Part shown: one piece after another, positions 25,750-34,783 of the stretch | Layout of the letters: every line of letters begins with the position of its first letter | How positions within the stretch are numbered: position 1 is the first letter of the stretch | Source of the DNA: Achromobacter sp. UMC46 | GTDB taxonomy: Bacteria; Pseudomonadota; Gammaproteobacteria; Burkholderiales; Burkholderiaceae_B | Reading direction: 5' to 3' | Assembly (NCBI RefSeq): GCF_014170335.1 | Contig: NZ_LZZS01000038.1 | Location: forward strand, 62,001-126,000 | DNA length: 64,000 bases | Notes under the pieces: model-generated | The model's input: the letters and a program-made list of their open reading frames with translations, nothing else | The model's database searches: none | What the model was told of the DNA's origin: nothing | Made by a program: the position numbers and the translations under genes

Positions 25750-27204
25750 TCACACAGCCTGTACCGACACGCATTTGGTGGCCAAATAGGCCTCCATGGC
25801 TTCAGGCCCCCCTTCGGAACCGTAGCCCGAGTCCTTAATGCCCCCGAATGGCATCTCGGGCGAGGTGACGGCGGGCTGGTTGATCCAGAGCATTCCGACT
25901 TCCATCTGCTGAGTCAGCATATGCACAGTCCTGATGGATCCGGTGAAGCCATAGCCCGCCAAGCCGTAGGGTAAGCGATTAGCCTCGGCGACGGCCTCCG
26001 GCAACGTGTCGAATCCTCGGATTGCGACGATCGGACCAAAGGGCTCAATATTGAAAACGTCGGCATCGACGGGGACATCCTCGAGAACGGTCGGCGCAAA
26101 GAAGCACCCGTCAGCGCCCATGCGGGTGCCGCCCGTCACCACCCTGGCGCCCGTGCGCTGCGCATTGTCGACCAGATTTTCCATCGCAGCGACCCGGCGC
26201 ATGTTCGCCAGAGGCCCAAGCGTAGTGCCTGCGGCCAGTCCATCGCCCAGTTGAAGGTCTTCCGCATGCTTCACCATTCGCTTCGCGAACGCATCCTTCA
26301 AACTGTTGTGAACCAGAAAACGGGTAGGCGCGATGCAGATCTGCCCGGCATTTCGGAACTTGGCCGCGCCTGACGCCTTCACGGCGAGTTCCACGTCGGC
26401 ATCCTCTGCCACAATGACCGGCGCATGCCCCCCCAGTTCCATGGTCGCGCGCTTCATGTGCGCCCCAGCCAGCGCGGCCAGCTGCTTGCCGACCGGTGTG
26501 GATCCCGTAAACGTCACCTTGCGGATGATGGGATGCGGAATCAGATACGAGGAAATCTCGGCCGGATCGCCGAAGACCAAGCCAACGGTGCCAGCAGGCA
26601 CCCCGGCATCGACGAAGGTCTGCAATAGCGCGGCGGGTGACGCAGGCGTTTCTTCAGGGGCCTTCAAGAGAAACGAGCAGCCGCTCGCCAGCGCGGCGCC
26701 GAGCTTGCGGACAATTTGGTTGACGGGAAAATTCCAGGGCGTGAATGCGGCTACCGGGCCCACCGGTTCCTTGATCACCAACTGTTGCGCCGACGGGTTG
26801 CGTGAAGGCACGATGCGTCCATATGCCCGGCGTCCTTCGTCGGCGAACCAGTCGATGATGTCCGCGCCTGCCAGCACCTCACTGCGGGCCTCGACGAGGG
26901 GCTTGCCCTGTTCCTGAGTCATCAACTGCGCGATCTCGACGGCCCGCTCGCGTAGCAGGCCCGCCGCGTGCCGCATGATCAGTGCGCGCTCGTTCGCGGG
27001 AATCCTGCGCCAAGCCTCGAACCCCCGTTGGGCGGCCGCCAGCGCACGGTCCAGATCAGCTACGCCTGCGTGCGCCACCGCACCGATGGTCTTTCCGGTC
27101 GCCGGGTTGGTCACGTTGATTGTCCTGCCGCTTGCTGCGTCAAGCCAATCATTGGCGATCAAGAGGCGGGTGTCGGTATAGCGATTGGAAGTCACGGAAG
27201 TCAT
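25750..27204 (-). CDS. NAD(P)-dependent aldehyde dehydrogenase, succinate-semialdehyde dehydrogenase type
   Basis: 484 residues from the ATG at 27204 (a GTG at 27213 is also in frame). Features of the GabD/SSADH clade: FTPWNFPVNQIVRKLGAAL, KAPEETPASPAAL (cofactor Lys), FTGSTPVGKQLAALA, catalytic Glu in MELGGHAPVIV and nucleophile Cys in NAGQICIAPTRF, and EPFGPIVAIRGFDTLPEAV. It oxidises a semialdehyde to the acid. As the last gene of the monooxygenase operon it probably oxidises an aldehyde from ring or chain cleavage to a dicarboxylic acid such as succinate. A hairpin sits between it and the CoA-transferase gene. Confidence 0.9.
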   Translation of the reverse strand: MTSVTSNRYTDTRLLIANDWLDAASGRTINVTNPATGKTIGAVAHAGVADLDRALAAAQRGFEAWRRIPANERALIMRHAAGLLRERAVEIAQLMTQEQGKPLVEARSEVLAGADIIDWFADEGRRAYGRIVPSRNPSAQQLVIKEPVGPVAAFTPWNFPVNQIVRKLGAALASGCSFLLKAPEETPASPAALLQTFVDAGVPAGTVGLVFGDPAEISSYLIPHPIIRKVTFTGSTPVGKQLAALAGAHMKRATMELGGHAPVIVAEDADVELAVKASGAAKFRNAGQICIAPTRFLVHNSLKDAFAKRMVKHAEDLQLGDGLAAGTTLGPLANMRRVAAMENLVDNAQRTGARVVTGGTRMGADGCFFAPTVLEDVPVDADVFNIEPFGPIVAIRGFDTLPEAVAEANRLPYGLAGYGFTGSIRTVHMLTQQMEVGMLWINQPAVTSPEMPFGGIKDSGYGSEGGPEAMEAYLATKCVSVQAV

Positions 27205-27237
27205 AGAAGCCACTCAATTTTCAAAAAATAGAGGAGG

Positions 27238-27261
27238 GCGTTCGGCATCACCGCCGAACGC
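27238..27261 (-). terminator. Intercistronic hairpin between CoA-transferase and aldehyde dehydrogenase genes
   Basis: Nine-base perfect stem (GCGTTCGGC / GCCGAACGC) with a six-base loop, overlapping the CoA-transferase stop. On the reverse strand it is followed, after a short spacer, by a T-rich stretch (CTATTTTTT). It may reduce read-through into the dehydrogenase gene or act as an RNA-processing site; the T-run is displaced, so termination is probably partial. Confidence 0.45.
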
Positions 27262-28550
27262 TAGATCACCTGAGCGTCGCGCAATGCCTGGACTCGAGCT
27301 TTCGGAATACCAAGTTCGGCGAGCACCTCGTCGGTGTGCTGCCCGAGTGCTGGAGGCGCATGGCGAAGGACCGGAGGGGTGGTAGACAGCCGCAATGGGC
27401 ATGCAACCCCGACGATTTTCTCGACGCCGTCTCCGGCATGCCGCGGCAGAGAGACTACGAGACCGCGAGCCTTGACCTGCGCGTCTTCGAAGGCTTGGGC
27501 GATGTCATTGATGGGGCCACAAGGAACTGCTTTGCTCTCAAGCAGTTCGACCCATTCGCCGGTCGTGCGCGTTTGCGTAATCGCTTCAATCCTCTCGATG
27601 AGCTCGGAGCGATTCAGCACACGCAGCGTATTCGTCAGGAAACGTTCATCAACCGCCAATTCCGGATGGCCCGCCACCTCGCAAAAGCGTGTGAACTGTC
27701 CGCTGTTCCCGATCGCCAGCATCATCGAGCCGTCCTCGGTCCGAAAATCCTGATATGGCGCAAGACTCGGGTTGCTATTGCCCTGGCGTTGTGGCGCAAC
27801 GCCAGTGTTCAGGAAGGCGCTGGCCTGATTGGCCAAAATAGCCATGCCGACGTCCAACAGCGCCATGTCAATGTGCTGACCTGCTCCCGTGCGATGCCGG
27901 ACCTCAAGCGCCGCAAGAATCGCTGTGCTCGCGTAGACGCCCGTAAACAAGTCGGTCAGCGCCACGCCGACGCGCAACGGGCCACCGCCCAGCGCATCGT
28001 CAGGACGTCCTGTAATGCTCATCATCCCGCTGCTCGCCTGGATCAGCAAGTCGTAGCCAGCGCGGGCCGCGTATGGGCCGTCCTGGCCGAACCCGGTCAC
28101 GCTGCAATAGATCAACCGCGGATTCGCGGCGCGAAGGGCCTCATGGTCAAGCCCGTATTGCTTGAGCCCTCCCGTCTTGAAATTCTCCACGATGACGTCG
28201 CTTGTCGCCGCCATCAGCTTGATCAGGTCCTGACCCTCAGCCGTCGCCATGTCGAGAGTGACCGAGCGCTTATTGCGATTACAGGCGACGAAGTAGGTGG
28301 CTTGGTCCGTTGCGTCGCCGTTGGAGTCCTTGAGAAAAGGGGGCCCCCAAGCTCGCGTGTCGTCGCCTACGCCGGGACGTTCGACCTTGATCACGTCAGC
28401 ACCCAAATCGGCGAGAATCTGTGTGCACCAGGGCCCCGCGAGTACCCGCGTCAGGTCAAGCACCTTCAGGCCCGCAAGCGCGCCTTCTTGCGTTGGAATG
28501 CCCATTTCAACGGAGCCATCCGGATGGTGGTTAGAAGGGCTGACGCTCAC
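27261..28550 (-). CDS. CaiB/BaiF family (type III) CoA-transferase
   Basis: About 429 residues from a GTG at 28550 that overlaps the GST stop as GTGA; an ATG at 28505 is an alternative. Transfers CoA between acids. Seen: GLKVLDLTRVLAGPWCTQILADLGADVIKVE, the CNRNKRSVTLDM block and the AGYDLLIQASSGMMSITG segment containing the likely catalytic Asp, plus LLDVGMAIL. In this operon it probably activates a carboxylic acid intermediate. The frame further upstream, through the GST gene, is a shadow. The substrate is not predictable from sequence alone. Confidence 0.88.
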   Translation of the reverse strand: MSVSPSNHHPDGSVEMGIPTQEGALAGLKVLDLTRVLAGPWCTQILADLGADVIKVERPGVGDDTRAWGPPFLKDSNGDATDQATYFVACNRNKRSVTLDMATAEGQDLIKLMAATSDVIVENFKTGGLKQYGLDHEALRAANPRLIYCSVTGFGQDGPYAARAGYDLLIQASSGMMSITGRPDDALGGGPLRVGVALTDLFTGVYASTAILAALEVRHRTGAGQHIDMALLDVGMAILANQASAFLNTGVAPQRQGNSNPSLAPYQDFRTEDGSMMLAIGNSGQFTRFCEVAGHPELAVDERFLTNTLRVLNRSELIERIEAITQTRTTGEWVELLESKAVPCGPINDIAQAFEDAQVKARGLVVSLPRHAGDGVEKIVGVACPLRLSTTPPVLRHAPPALGQHTDEVLAELGIPKARVQALRDAQVI

Positions 28551-29155
28551 AATGGCACTTTCATCTGCAGCGAGGGCCGCAAGGAAACGTCGGCGTACCA
28601 GCGAGCGACCGCCGGATAACGATCGCGCCAGCCCAGGTCGGAAAATCGCAAGTCGAGATACCAAAGCGCACACGCAATGGCGAGCTTTCCGATCTCGATC
28701 TCCACACCAGCCAGCCTTTCAGGAAGATCGTCCAGTGCCTTGAGAGATGTCTCGACCTTGTCGAGCTGACCGGCGCGCCACGCGTCCCAACGCAACGGCG
28801 CTGGCCGCGCGGCATCCTCGTAACGTGCCAGCACCGCCGCGTCGAGCATGCCGTCGCCAAGCGACTGCAGCGCAAGTGCGGTCCAGCGCAGGGGGCCTGG
28901 CGGCGGGAACAGGCTTCCGCCTGCCAAATGGTTCAAGTACTCGCAAATTACCCGGCTGTCGTAGAGCACCTGCCCATCGTCGGTAATCAAAGTTGGAAGT
29001 TTTCCTAACGGATTCTTCGCAAAGACTTCCTGATTCCGCTCCACCGGGTGAACGCTTGCGGGCAGCAATGCAATGCGGTCGCTCAGATCGAGCTCGTGAG
29101 CGACGACCAGACATTTTCGAACGTAAGGTGAAACGGGAGAGAAGTAGATCTTCAT
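28547..29155 (-). CDS. Glutathione S-transferase-like protein
   Basis: 202 residues from the ATG at 29155, which overlaps the flavin-reductase stop (ATGA). Thioredoxin-like N-terminal domain (MKIYFSPVSPYVRKCLVV, GKLPTLITDDGQVLYDSRVICEYL) followed by an alpha-helical C-terminal domain (GWRDRYPAVARWYADVSLRPS). The SPYVRK active-site region is as in many bacterial GSTs that use Ser or Cys. In aromatic catabolism such proteins catalyse isomerisation or reductive thiol steps, so a role on a pathway intermediate is plausible. Coupled at both ends to its neighbours by 4-base overlaps. Confidence 0.87.
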   Translation of the reverse strand: MKIYFSPVSPYVRKCLVVAHELDLSDRIALLPASVHPVERNQEVFAKNPLGKLPTLITDDGQVLYDSRVICEYLNHLAGGSLFPPPGPLRWTALALQSLGDGMLDAAVLARYEDAARPAPLRWDAWRAGQLDKVETSLKALDDLPERLAGVEIEIGKLAIACALWYLDLRFSDLGWRDRYPAVARWYADVSLRPSLQMKVPL

Positions 29156-30165
29156 TGTCGCAGCGTCCCTCGGGCGCCCCATATGTTGTTCTCGAGCCAG
29201 AACTTTTCCTTGCTAAGCGAATCGGGCAGACTCGCGCGCGTGTTTTGGATCACCCGGTTAAGCAACGCCTTCAGCAATCGGACCTCCTGCGGATCAAGTC
29301 CTTGCATGGCGTCCTCCTCCGCGGCCTTGCCTACCGCCATGTGCTCGATCGCGGACTGGCGGCCGGCCAAGGTGAAATGCACCTTGGGACTACCATCGTC
29401 TTCCCCGAGCTCGACCAATCCTTGCGCGACCAGCTCCTGGAAGTGATTGTCTTCGGCTCGATGACCGGTCAGTTCCAGCAAACGGCCAAGCTCGGCCACG
29501 CTGCGACCCTCGCCCATGCTGAGAATTGAGAGAATGCTGCGATGGATTTCGTGCAGGCCGCGACGTTGGATATCGGCTCGCAACGGCGCCAACAGCTGAA
29601 AATAGGCGCGGCGTAGAAGAAAGCCCAGAAAATCGTCGCCAAAATTCGAGCTGGGATCCTTCAGTTCGGCGTTGGATTTTTTTAGCAGCACACCGTATTT
29701 CCCGCTGTGAAAGAGAAGCGGCGGGCGGTCGAAGCTTTCAAAAGATCGAACTTCGCCTACGAAAATGACGTGGTCCCCCCCTTCGTAGCGGTAGGCGGTG
29801 CGGCACTCGAAGCGCGCTGAACATCCGCCAAGGAGCGGAATGTTCTCGACACTGCGCTCCACTGCCATGCCCTCAAATCGATCAATGTCCTTCTTCGCGA
29901 ATTGGTTGGAGACGTGCTCCTGATCCAAAGACAGGATATGCACCGCGAAATGATCGGTGTGCATGAAAGCTTCCAGATTCGAGGAGCTTTTACCCAAACT
30001 CCAAAGCACCATGGGCGGGTCCAGCGAAACAGAGTTGAAACTGTTGGCAGTAAGTCCGACGTCCTTGCCATCACTGCCTCTGCCGGTCACTACCGTGACT
30101 CCAGTGGCAAACGCGCCCAAGGCTTTACGGAATTGCTTGCCATCCACGTATGAAATATTGGCCAT
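29152..30165 (-). CDS. Flavin reductase fused to a MarR-type winged-helix domain
   Basis: 337 residues in two parts. Residues 1 to about 165 are a flavin-reductase split barrel (FRKALGAFATGVTVVTGRG, GLTANSFNSVSLDPPMVLWSL, HFAVHILSLDQEHVSNQFA, GGDHVIFVGEV). Residues about 190-335 resemble a MarR winged helix (GLHEIHRSILSILSMGEGRSVAELGRLLELTG, LVAQGLVELGEDDGSPKVHFTLAGRQ). The same architecture is known in the C1 reductase of p-hydroxyphenylacetate hydroxylase, where the MarR-like part is an autoinhibitory, substrate-sensing domain. Here it should supply reduced flavin to the luciferase-like monooxygenase of the same operon, perhaps only when substrate is present; the ligand is unknown. Confidence 0.85.
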   Translation of the reverse strand: MANISYVDGKQFRKALGAFATGVTVVTGRGSDGKDVGLTANSFNSVSLDPPMVLWSLGKSSSNLEAFMHTDHFAVHILSLDQEHVSNQFAKKDIDRFEGMAVERSVENIPLLGGCSARFECRTAYRYEGGDHVIFVGEVRSFESFDRPPLLFHSGKYGVLLKKSNAELKDPSSNFGDDFLGFLLRRAYFQLLAPLRADIQRRGLHEIHRSILSILSMGEGRSVAELGRLLELTGHRAEDNHFQELVAQGLVELGEDDGSPKVHFTLAGRQSAIEHMAVGKAAEEDAMQGLDPQEVRLLKALLNRVIQNTRASLPDSLSKEKFWLENNIWGARGTLRQ

Positions 30166-30210
30166 TTTTTTTTACTGTCCAAGACAGTCCATGAATGTGG
30201 TTTCCGATCT

Positions 30211-31188
30211 CTATTGCATCGCCGGTGAACCGGCGTCTTTGTACGCTTTTGACCAGAATGCAAGCTCCGACTCCACCGTCTTGGCATGCCTCTCGGGAGA
30301 GCCACCCTCGATGAGGAACCCAAGTCCGGCCAACTGCTCCGCGATCTGAGGCTTTGCCAATGCCTGGTTCATCGCATCGCTGATGACCTTCACATCGGAT
30401 GCCGGCACACCCTTGGGGAATGCAAGGCCGATCCACGTCGACGCATCCACCTGCCCCATGCCTGCCTCTTTCAGGGTGGCGATGCCCGGCAGTTGAGGCA
30501 TGCGTTTGTCTCCGGTCACGGCGATGGCCTTGACCCGGCCACTTTTTATGTCAGGTATGGCAGCGCCGGCAATCATGAACGTCGCGTGAATCCGCCCCGG
30601 AATCAGGTCCACCAGCAGAGGGGGACTCCCGTTGTAGTTGATCGTCTGAACATCGGCATTGATCGCCTTCTTGTACATCTCGGCGGCCAGAAAGGCGGTC
30701 GGCGTGCCCGAACCGATGATGTACTTGGACGGGTCACTATTGAAGAGTTTGCCAAGATCCTTGATGTTGTCAGCGGGCAGCTCAAGATTCGCCAACAGGA
30801 CGCCAGGTGTCGTGGCGATCAACCCGACATGGGTGAAATCATTGACGGGGTCATAAGAAAGTTTCGGGTCTATCGCAGGGTAGACCGCCATGGTCGATGT
30901 GCTGCTAAGCACCAAGGTATAGCCATCCGGTTTCTCTCGCTTCGCGAGCGCAACGCCGATTTTTCCTCCTGATCCCGGACGATTCATGACAATGATGCTC
31001 TGCCCCAGGATCTTTCCCATCTCCTGGGTTACCAGCCTTGTCGCGACATCGGTTCCGCCACCGGCCGGGTAGGGAAGGATTATCTTTATCGGATGATCCG
31101 GATAGCCTTCAGCCATCGCGTTGTTGAGCGCGAAAAACCCCAGGAAGGACAGCAAGTAGCATGCGGGCGCCATTGATCGAAAGGACAT
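30211..31188 (-). CDS. Bug-family (TctC-like) periplasmic solute receptor
   Basis: 325 residues from the ATG at 31188, with GGAG six bases upstream; an in-frame ATG four codons earlier lacks this. The signal peptide ends near ALNNAMA. Bug-family signatures: YPDHPIKIILPYPAGGGTDVATRLV, NRPGSGGKIGVALAKREKPDGYTLVLSS, YNGSPPLLVDLIPGRI. These receptors bind small carboxylates or related compounds for TTT-type transport or signalling; their expansion is typical of Bordetella and Achromobacter. Placed inside the catabolic operon, it probably binds the growth substrate. No TctA/TctB membrane genes are nearby. Confidence 0.92.
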   Translation of the reverse strand: MSFRSMAPACYLLSFLGFFALNNAMAEGYPDHPIKIILPYPAGGGTDVATRLVTQEMGKILGQSIIVMNRPGSGGKIGVALAKREKPDGYTLVLSSTSTMAVYPAIDPKLSYDPVNDFTHVGLIATTPGVLLANLELPADNIKDLGKLFNSDPSKYIIGSGTPTAFLAAEMYKKAINADVQTINYNGSPPLLVDLIPGRIHATFMIAGAAIPDIKSGRVKAIAVTGDKRMPQLPGIATLKEAGMGQVDASTWIGLAFPKGVPASDVKVISDAMNQALAKPQIAEQLAGLGFLIEGGSPERHAKTVESELAFWSKAYKDAGSPAMQ

Positions 31189-31222
31189 ATGCGTCTCCAC
31201 TATTTTTTATCAGTCCGTCGGC

Positions 31223-32287
31223 TCAATTCATGAGGCGGGGCATGACGAGCTTTCCGAATAGCTCCGCCTCTTTGTCGTGGGGATAACCCGAAAGGCAAAA
31301 TCCACTGCAACCGGCATCCACGAACTCATAGAGTTGGTCGGCAACCTGCTTGGGGTTTCCCACCACGGCAACACCTGCACCGGAGCGGACATCGTTGATC
31401 CCTGTCCACAAATGGGGGGTCAATTTCCCGCCTTCTGAGTTCGCTAGCGCTTTTTGGCGACTGTTGGCCACAGAATTGATGTGCGTATCCCGTTGTTGTT
31501 TCATGGCCTTTCGATCCTCTGCGCCCTCAACCAATTGATGCGCGAAATCCCAAGCCTCCTGCTCGCTCTCACGGCAAATCACCTGCAAACGCATGGCGTA
31601 CTCAAGCTCATTTTCTCGGCCATACTTGGCCGCGACTTCCTTGATCCCTTTGATGTTCTCCGCGATGACCGAGGGGTAATCACCCCAGAACAGATGGACT
31701 GAAGAGTGCTTCGCCGAAATCTCACTGGCTTGCTCGGAACCGCCGCCAAGAAAGAAGTCAGGATGGCCGTTGGGCATTTCCGGGATGATGACTGGCTCAT
31801 TGACATGGTAGAACTCGCCTTCGAAGCGGACGTTCTTCTCGGTCAGCAACTTTTTCAGAAGCGTCACCTCTTCGTCCATCTTTCGATATCGCGCTTCCTT
31901 CGAAGTCAGCTGCCCTTCCGCCTGAGCCTCGCTTTCGCTAAGCCCGGCGATCAGGTTCATGTACAAGCGGTCGCCCGTGAATTCGCAGAATGTGGCAATC
32001 ATCTTTGCCTGAGCAACCGGATGCACAAAGCCCGGCTTCATCGCCACAAGCGGCTTGATCTTTCTCAGGTTGGCCGCAATGAACGAGGCGCAGGTCCACG
32101 CTTCCCAGCACGCAGGGCCAACTGGAATAAGGATGTATTCAAACCCTGCCTGTTCTGCGCTGGCCGCCACTTTCAGGAAATGGTCTGGCGTACGGGGAAT
32201 CGCCTTGGAAGGATCGCCAAATGCCGTCAAGTCACCATTGGTGGGGCAGAACCAACCCATCTTCAGCTTCTTCGTTCCATTCTTCAT
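31223..32287 (-). CDS. LLM-class (luciferase-like) flavin-dependent monooxygenase
   Basis: 354 residues, the oxygenase half of a two-component system. SsuD/LadA-like TIM-barrel features: KMGWFCPTNGDLTAF, AEQAGFEYILIPVG, LRKIKPLVAMKPGFVHPVAQAKMIATFCEFTGDRLYMNLIAG, FFLGGGSEQASEISAKHSSVHLFWGDY, and a C-terminal VGNPKQVADQLYEFVDAGCSGFCLSGYPHDKEA. It would use FMNH2 from the reductase at 29152-30165 to insert oxygen into an unknown substrate (alkanesulfonate, N-heterocycle and nitrilotriacetate-type enzymes share this fold). First gene of the operon, divergent from a LysR regulator. Confidence 0.9.
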   Translation of the reverse strand: MKNGTKKLKMGWFCPTNGDLTAFGDPSKAIPRTPDHFLKVAASAEQAGFEYILIPVGPACWEAWTCASFIAANLRKIKPLVAMKPGFVHPVAQAKMIATFCEFTGDRLYMNLIAGLSESEAQAEGQLTSKEARYRKMDEEVTLLKKLLTEKNVRFEGEFYHVNEPVIIPEMPNGHPDFFLGGGSEQASEISAKHSSVHLFWGDYPSVIAENIKGIKEVAAKYGRENELEYAMRLQVICRESEQEAWDFAHQLVEGAEDRKAMKQQRDTHINSVANSRQKALANSEGGKLTPHLWTGINDVRSGAGVAVVGNPKQVADQLYEFVDAGCSGFCLSGYPHDKEAELFGKLVMPRLMN

Positions 32288-32313
32288 TTGATTTCCCGGT
32301 ATGTGATGAACTC

Positions 32314-32345
32314 TCTTCGAATCGAAAATCAGACGATCTTCGAAT
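32314..32345. promoter_or_regulatory. Direct repeat TCTTCGAAT in the LLM/LysR divergent promoter region
   Basis: TCTTCGAAT occurs at 32314-32322 and 32337-32345, start-to-start 23 bp, each containing the palindrome TTCGAA, 27-58 bp upstream of the monooxygenase start. This is a reasonable operator for the divergent LysR protein. The rest of 32288-32600 (about 310 bp) is AT-rich near 32380-32420 and otherwise shows no open frame or other recognisable element. Confidence 0.4.
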
Positions 32346-32600
32346 GATGGAATCGAGCTTAGCCGTGGGCATCAGGAATGAAAAATGATCTTATTTAATT
32401 GCTGGCATTACACTCGTTCATACGCTTTTGCTGCACCGGATCTCGAGCCCTGCACCTGGCCGGCAGGCCTTGCCAAGGCGTAGCCGGACGGGCGCATCGG
32501 CGTACTGGCACGCCTAGCCCTCCCGGTTGGCGGACGCGTAAGATACGTCCACCACTCGAAGGCCCACGCCGCATTCCATCCCTAAAAATCTAGAAACGAA

Positions 32601-33530
32601 ATGTCGATGTTCAACACCAAGAAATTCGACTTGAACCTCTTGACCGTTTTTCTTGAGTTGTGGGAAACACGCAGCGTCACTCGAACGAGTGAGCGACTTT
32701 CCCTGACGCAGTCTGCGGTTAGCCACGCTCTCAGGCGCTTGCGCATCGCGCTCGATGACGAACTGTTCTTGCAAAGTAGAGCAGGCCTTCGACCCACATC
32801 GCTCGCGCAGCGTCTGGTCGGACCGATAAGAAAAGCACTGGAGGAAATCGGAGACACGCTTTCTCTGGAAAGCAGCTTCGACCCGACCACGGCTCAAAGG
32901 GAATTCGACATCGCAATAGGCGAAATCGTCGAGCTTTCATTGGCCCCATTACTGGTCAAGAAAGTAGCGGAAGAAGCGCCCGGCGTGAGCTTGAAATTTC
33001 GCGCAATGCTCGACTCGCGAACGGTATGCGCGATGCTTGAAAAAGGGGATTTACAACTGGCCCTGAGCACCCGGGACATCAATGGCGCATCCATCAAGAA
33101 TGAAACACTGACCGAGCTTTCGCTGGTGGCGATGCTATCGAAGGAAATACTCCTTCCAGGACGACTCATGTCGATGGATAAGTATCTTTCCATTCCGCAC
33201 GTAGTCATCCATCCTGTCGACCACCGAGGCTCTATCGTCGATCTGGCTCTTGCGGAAAATGGATTGAAAAGACCGATCGGGGCCGTCGTCCAGAACTACA
33301 TGGTCATGGCCATGGTCGCTGCGCAATGCGGCTACATCTGCCATCTGCCGCATTTGCTGGCGGACAAGTTCGGGGATTTGCTGGGCCTTGAGATTTACGA
33401 TCTGCCCATCGAAATCCCGCCTTCGCCGTTGATCGCCACATCGCACACCCGATTTCAATCGGATCCGGGCGTGGCGTGGCTTCTGCAGATGGTGAAGGCG
33501 ACAGTGAAGGATTGGCCGCTTTCGCCGTAG
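32601..33530 (+). CDS. LysR-family regulator of the divergent catabolic operon
   Basis: 309 residues. NodD/PnbR-like LysR clade N-terminus (FDLNLLTVFLELWETRSVTRTSERLSLTQSAVSHALRRLR) and wing DELFLQSRAGLRPTSLAQ; the effector domain includes FDIAIGEIVELSLAPLLV and the C-terminal PPSPLIATSHTRFQSDPGVAWLLQ. Divergent from the monooxygenase operon with 313 bp between, which contains paired TTCGAA sites. Expected to activate the operon on binding its substrate. Its 3' end is 31 bp from the convergent lyase gene of the capsule locus. Confidence 0.9.
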   Translation: MSMFNTKKFDLNLLTVFLELWETRSVTRTSERLSLTQSAVSHALRRLRIALDDELFLQSRAGLRPTSLAQRLVGPIRKALEEIGDTLSLESSFDPTTAQREFDIAIGEIVELSLAPLLVKKVAEEAPGVSLKFRAMLDSRTVCAMLEKGDLQLALSTRDINGASIKNETLTELSLVAMLSKEILLPGRLMSMDKYLSIPHVVIHPVDHRGSIVDLALAENGLKRPIGAVVQNYMVMAMVAAQCGYICHLPHLLADKFGDLLGLEIYDLPIEIPPSPLIATSHTRFQSDPGVAWLLQMVKATVKDWPLSP

Positions 33531-33561
33531 CGGTTTGCGCCGACACCTCCGCTGAAGCCAT

Positions 33562-34770
33562 TCACCCCTGACACCCCGACCCCGTCCGCGACGCCGGCAA
33601 CGGCGTATCCCCAGCCGTGTTCCCCGCGAACTGGCGGATCTTCTCGGCCAGCTCCGGCGTCGCCTTCTCGTAACCGTAGCAGTACGGCGGCGTCGGCGCG
33701 GCATCCGGGCGGTAGTCTTCCAGCACCGGCTTCGCGTCGCCCAGGTAAAGGTTGTCTTTCAAACGCAAGAACGCCTTGTAATCCCGCGTGTAGCCATGCT
33801 GCGCCTTCAACTTCTCGTACGCGCCGCGATCGGATTCGCCGTTCTCCAGCGCGCTTCGTTTGGACGCGATGGGGATGTAATGGCAGTAGTTCACCTTGAT
33901 GCCTTCCACCGTGGGGGAAAACTCGGGCTCGACACATTTGCGCTGCGTGGCGTTGCTGAAGATGTTCCCTTCGACGAACGCCTTGGCTTCCAGGCTGAAA
34001 CTCATGCCGTAGAAGTCCCAGTTCTCCAACAGGTTGTTGAACAGGTGGAACGTGCCGAATTGCCCTCTGGGATTGCGCTGCACGGTATTGAAGAAGTAAT
34101 TGTGGTGCAGCGTCACCCGCGCGATCGAATCCCGCTCGTAGTTCTGGAACAGGTTCTTCGAGGTGATGTTGTTCAGCAGCATCACCTTGTTCGAGTTATG
34201 GAATTTCGTCCACGAGATCGTGACGTCGGTCGACCCGTTCTTCACATTGAGCAGCCGGTCGGACATCCGCGACAGGTCCATATGGTCGACCCACACGTCG
34301 CGGCTGCCATTGGCCACGTTCACCGCTTGCGTCAGGCGGGTCAGGCGCCCGTCAATCGTCAGATGCGTCAGGATGACGTTCTGGCTGCCATACACGCCCA
34401 GCCCGTCGTCGATCAAGGTGACGCGTTTGCCGCGCCCGTCGATCGTGATGTTCGACGGCACGCGAAGCTGCGATTGCAGGACGATGGTCATGTCGGACGC
34501 GAAGCGGATCCAGGCGGGGCCTTTCTTGGCTTGCGCCAGCGCGGCGCGCAGCGTCCCCGGCCCCGCGTCCTGGTCGGACGTGACCTCGATGAACTTTCCG
34601 CCCAGACCGCCCGTGGCGCGCGCGCCGTAGCCCTCGCGCTGTTGAAGCAGCGACGCGACGAACGCGCAGTGTTCATCCGGGCTTTGGCACGATTCGTTCG
34701 CGGCGGCCACGCCGCCCTGCAACAGGGCCACAGCCAGCAGCCACCGCATCGCATTCATTCCTGATTTCAT
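33562..34770 (-). CDS. vexL: Vi-antigen lyase-like pectate lyase family protein
   Basis: 402 residues from the ATG at 34770, with AAGGAG 9 bases upstream and a signal peptide (MKSGMNAMRWLLAVALLQGG, cleavage near VAAA). Pectate lyase PL1-type beta-helix motifs: DVWVDHMDLS, GSTDVTISWTKFHNSNKVMLL and VTLHHNYFFNTVQRNPRGQFGTFHLFNNLL, with the catalytic Arg region intact. Last gene of a Vi-like capsule operon, 13 bp after vexE. A lyase that depolymerises Vi antigen and is encoded with the Vi genes has been described in Achromobacter as VexL; the gene order and periplasmic signal fit. Probably a periplasmic clean-up enzyme for polymer that fails to be exported. Salmonella lacks this gene. Confidence 0.82.
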   Translation of the reverse strand: MKSGMNAMRWLLAVALLQGGVAAANESCQSPDEHCAFVASLLQQREGYGARATGGLGGKFIEVTSDQDAGPGTLRAALAQAKKGPAWIRFASDMTIVLQSQLRVPSNITIDGRGKRVTLIDDGLGVYGSQNVILTHLTIDGRLTRLTQAVNVANGSRDVWVDHMDLSRMSDRLLNVKNGSTDVTISWTKFHNSNKVMLLNNITSKNLFQNYERDSIARVTLHHNYFFNTVQRNPRGQFGTFHLFNNLLENWDFYGMSFSLEAKAFVEGNIFSNATQRKCVEPEFSPTVEGIKVNYCHYIPIASKRSALENGESDRGAYEKLKAQHGYTRDYKAFLRLKDNLYLGDAKPVLEDYRPDAAPTPPYCYGYEKATPELAEKIRQFAGNTAGDTPLPASRTGSGCQG

Positions 34771-34783
34771 CGCCGTTCGCTCC

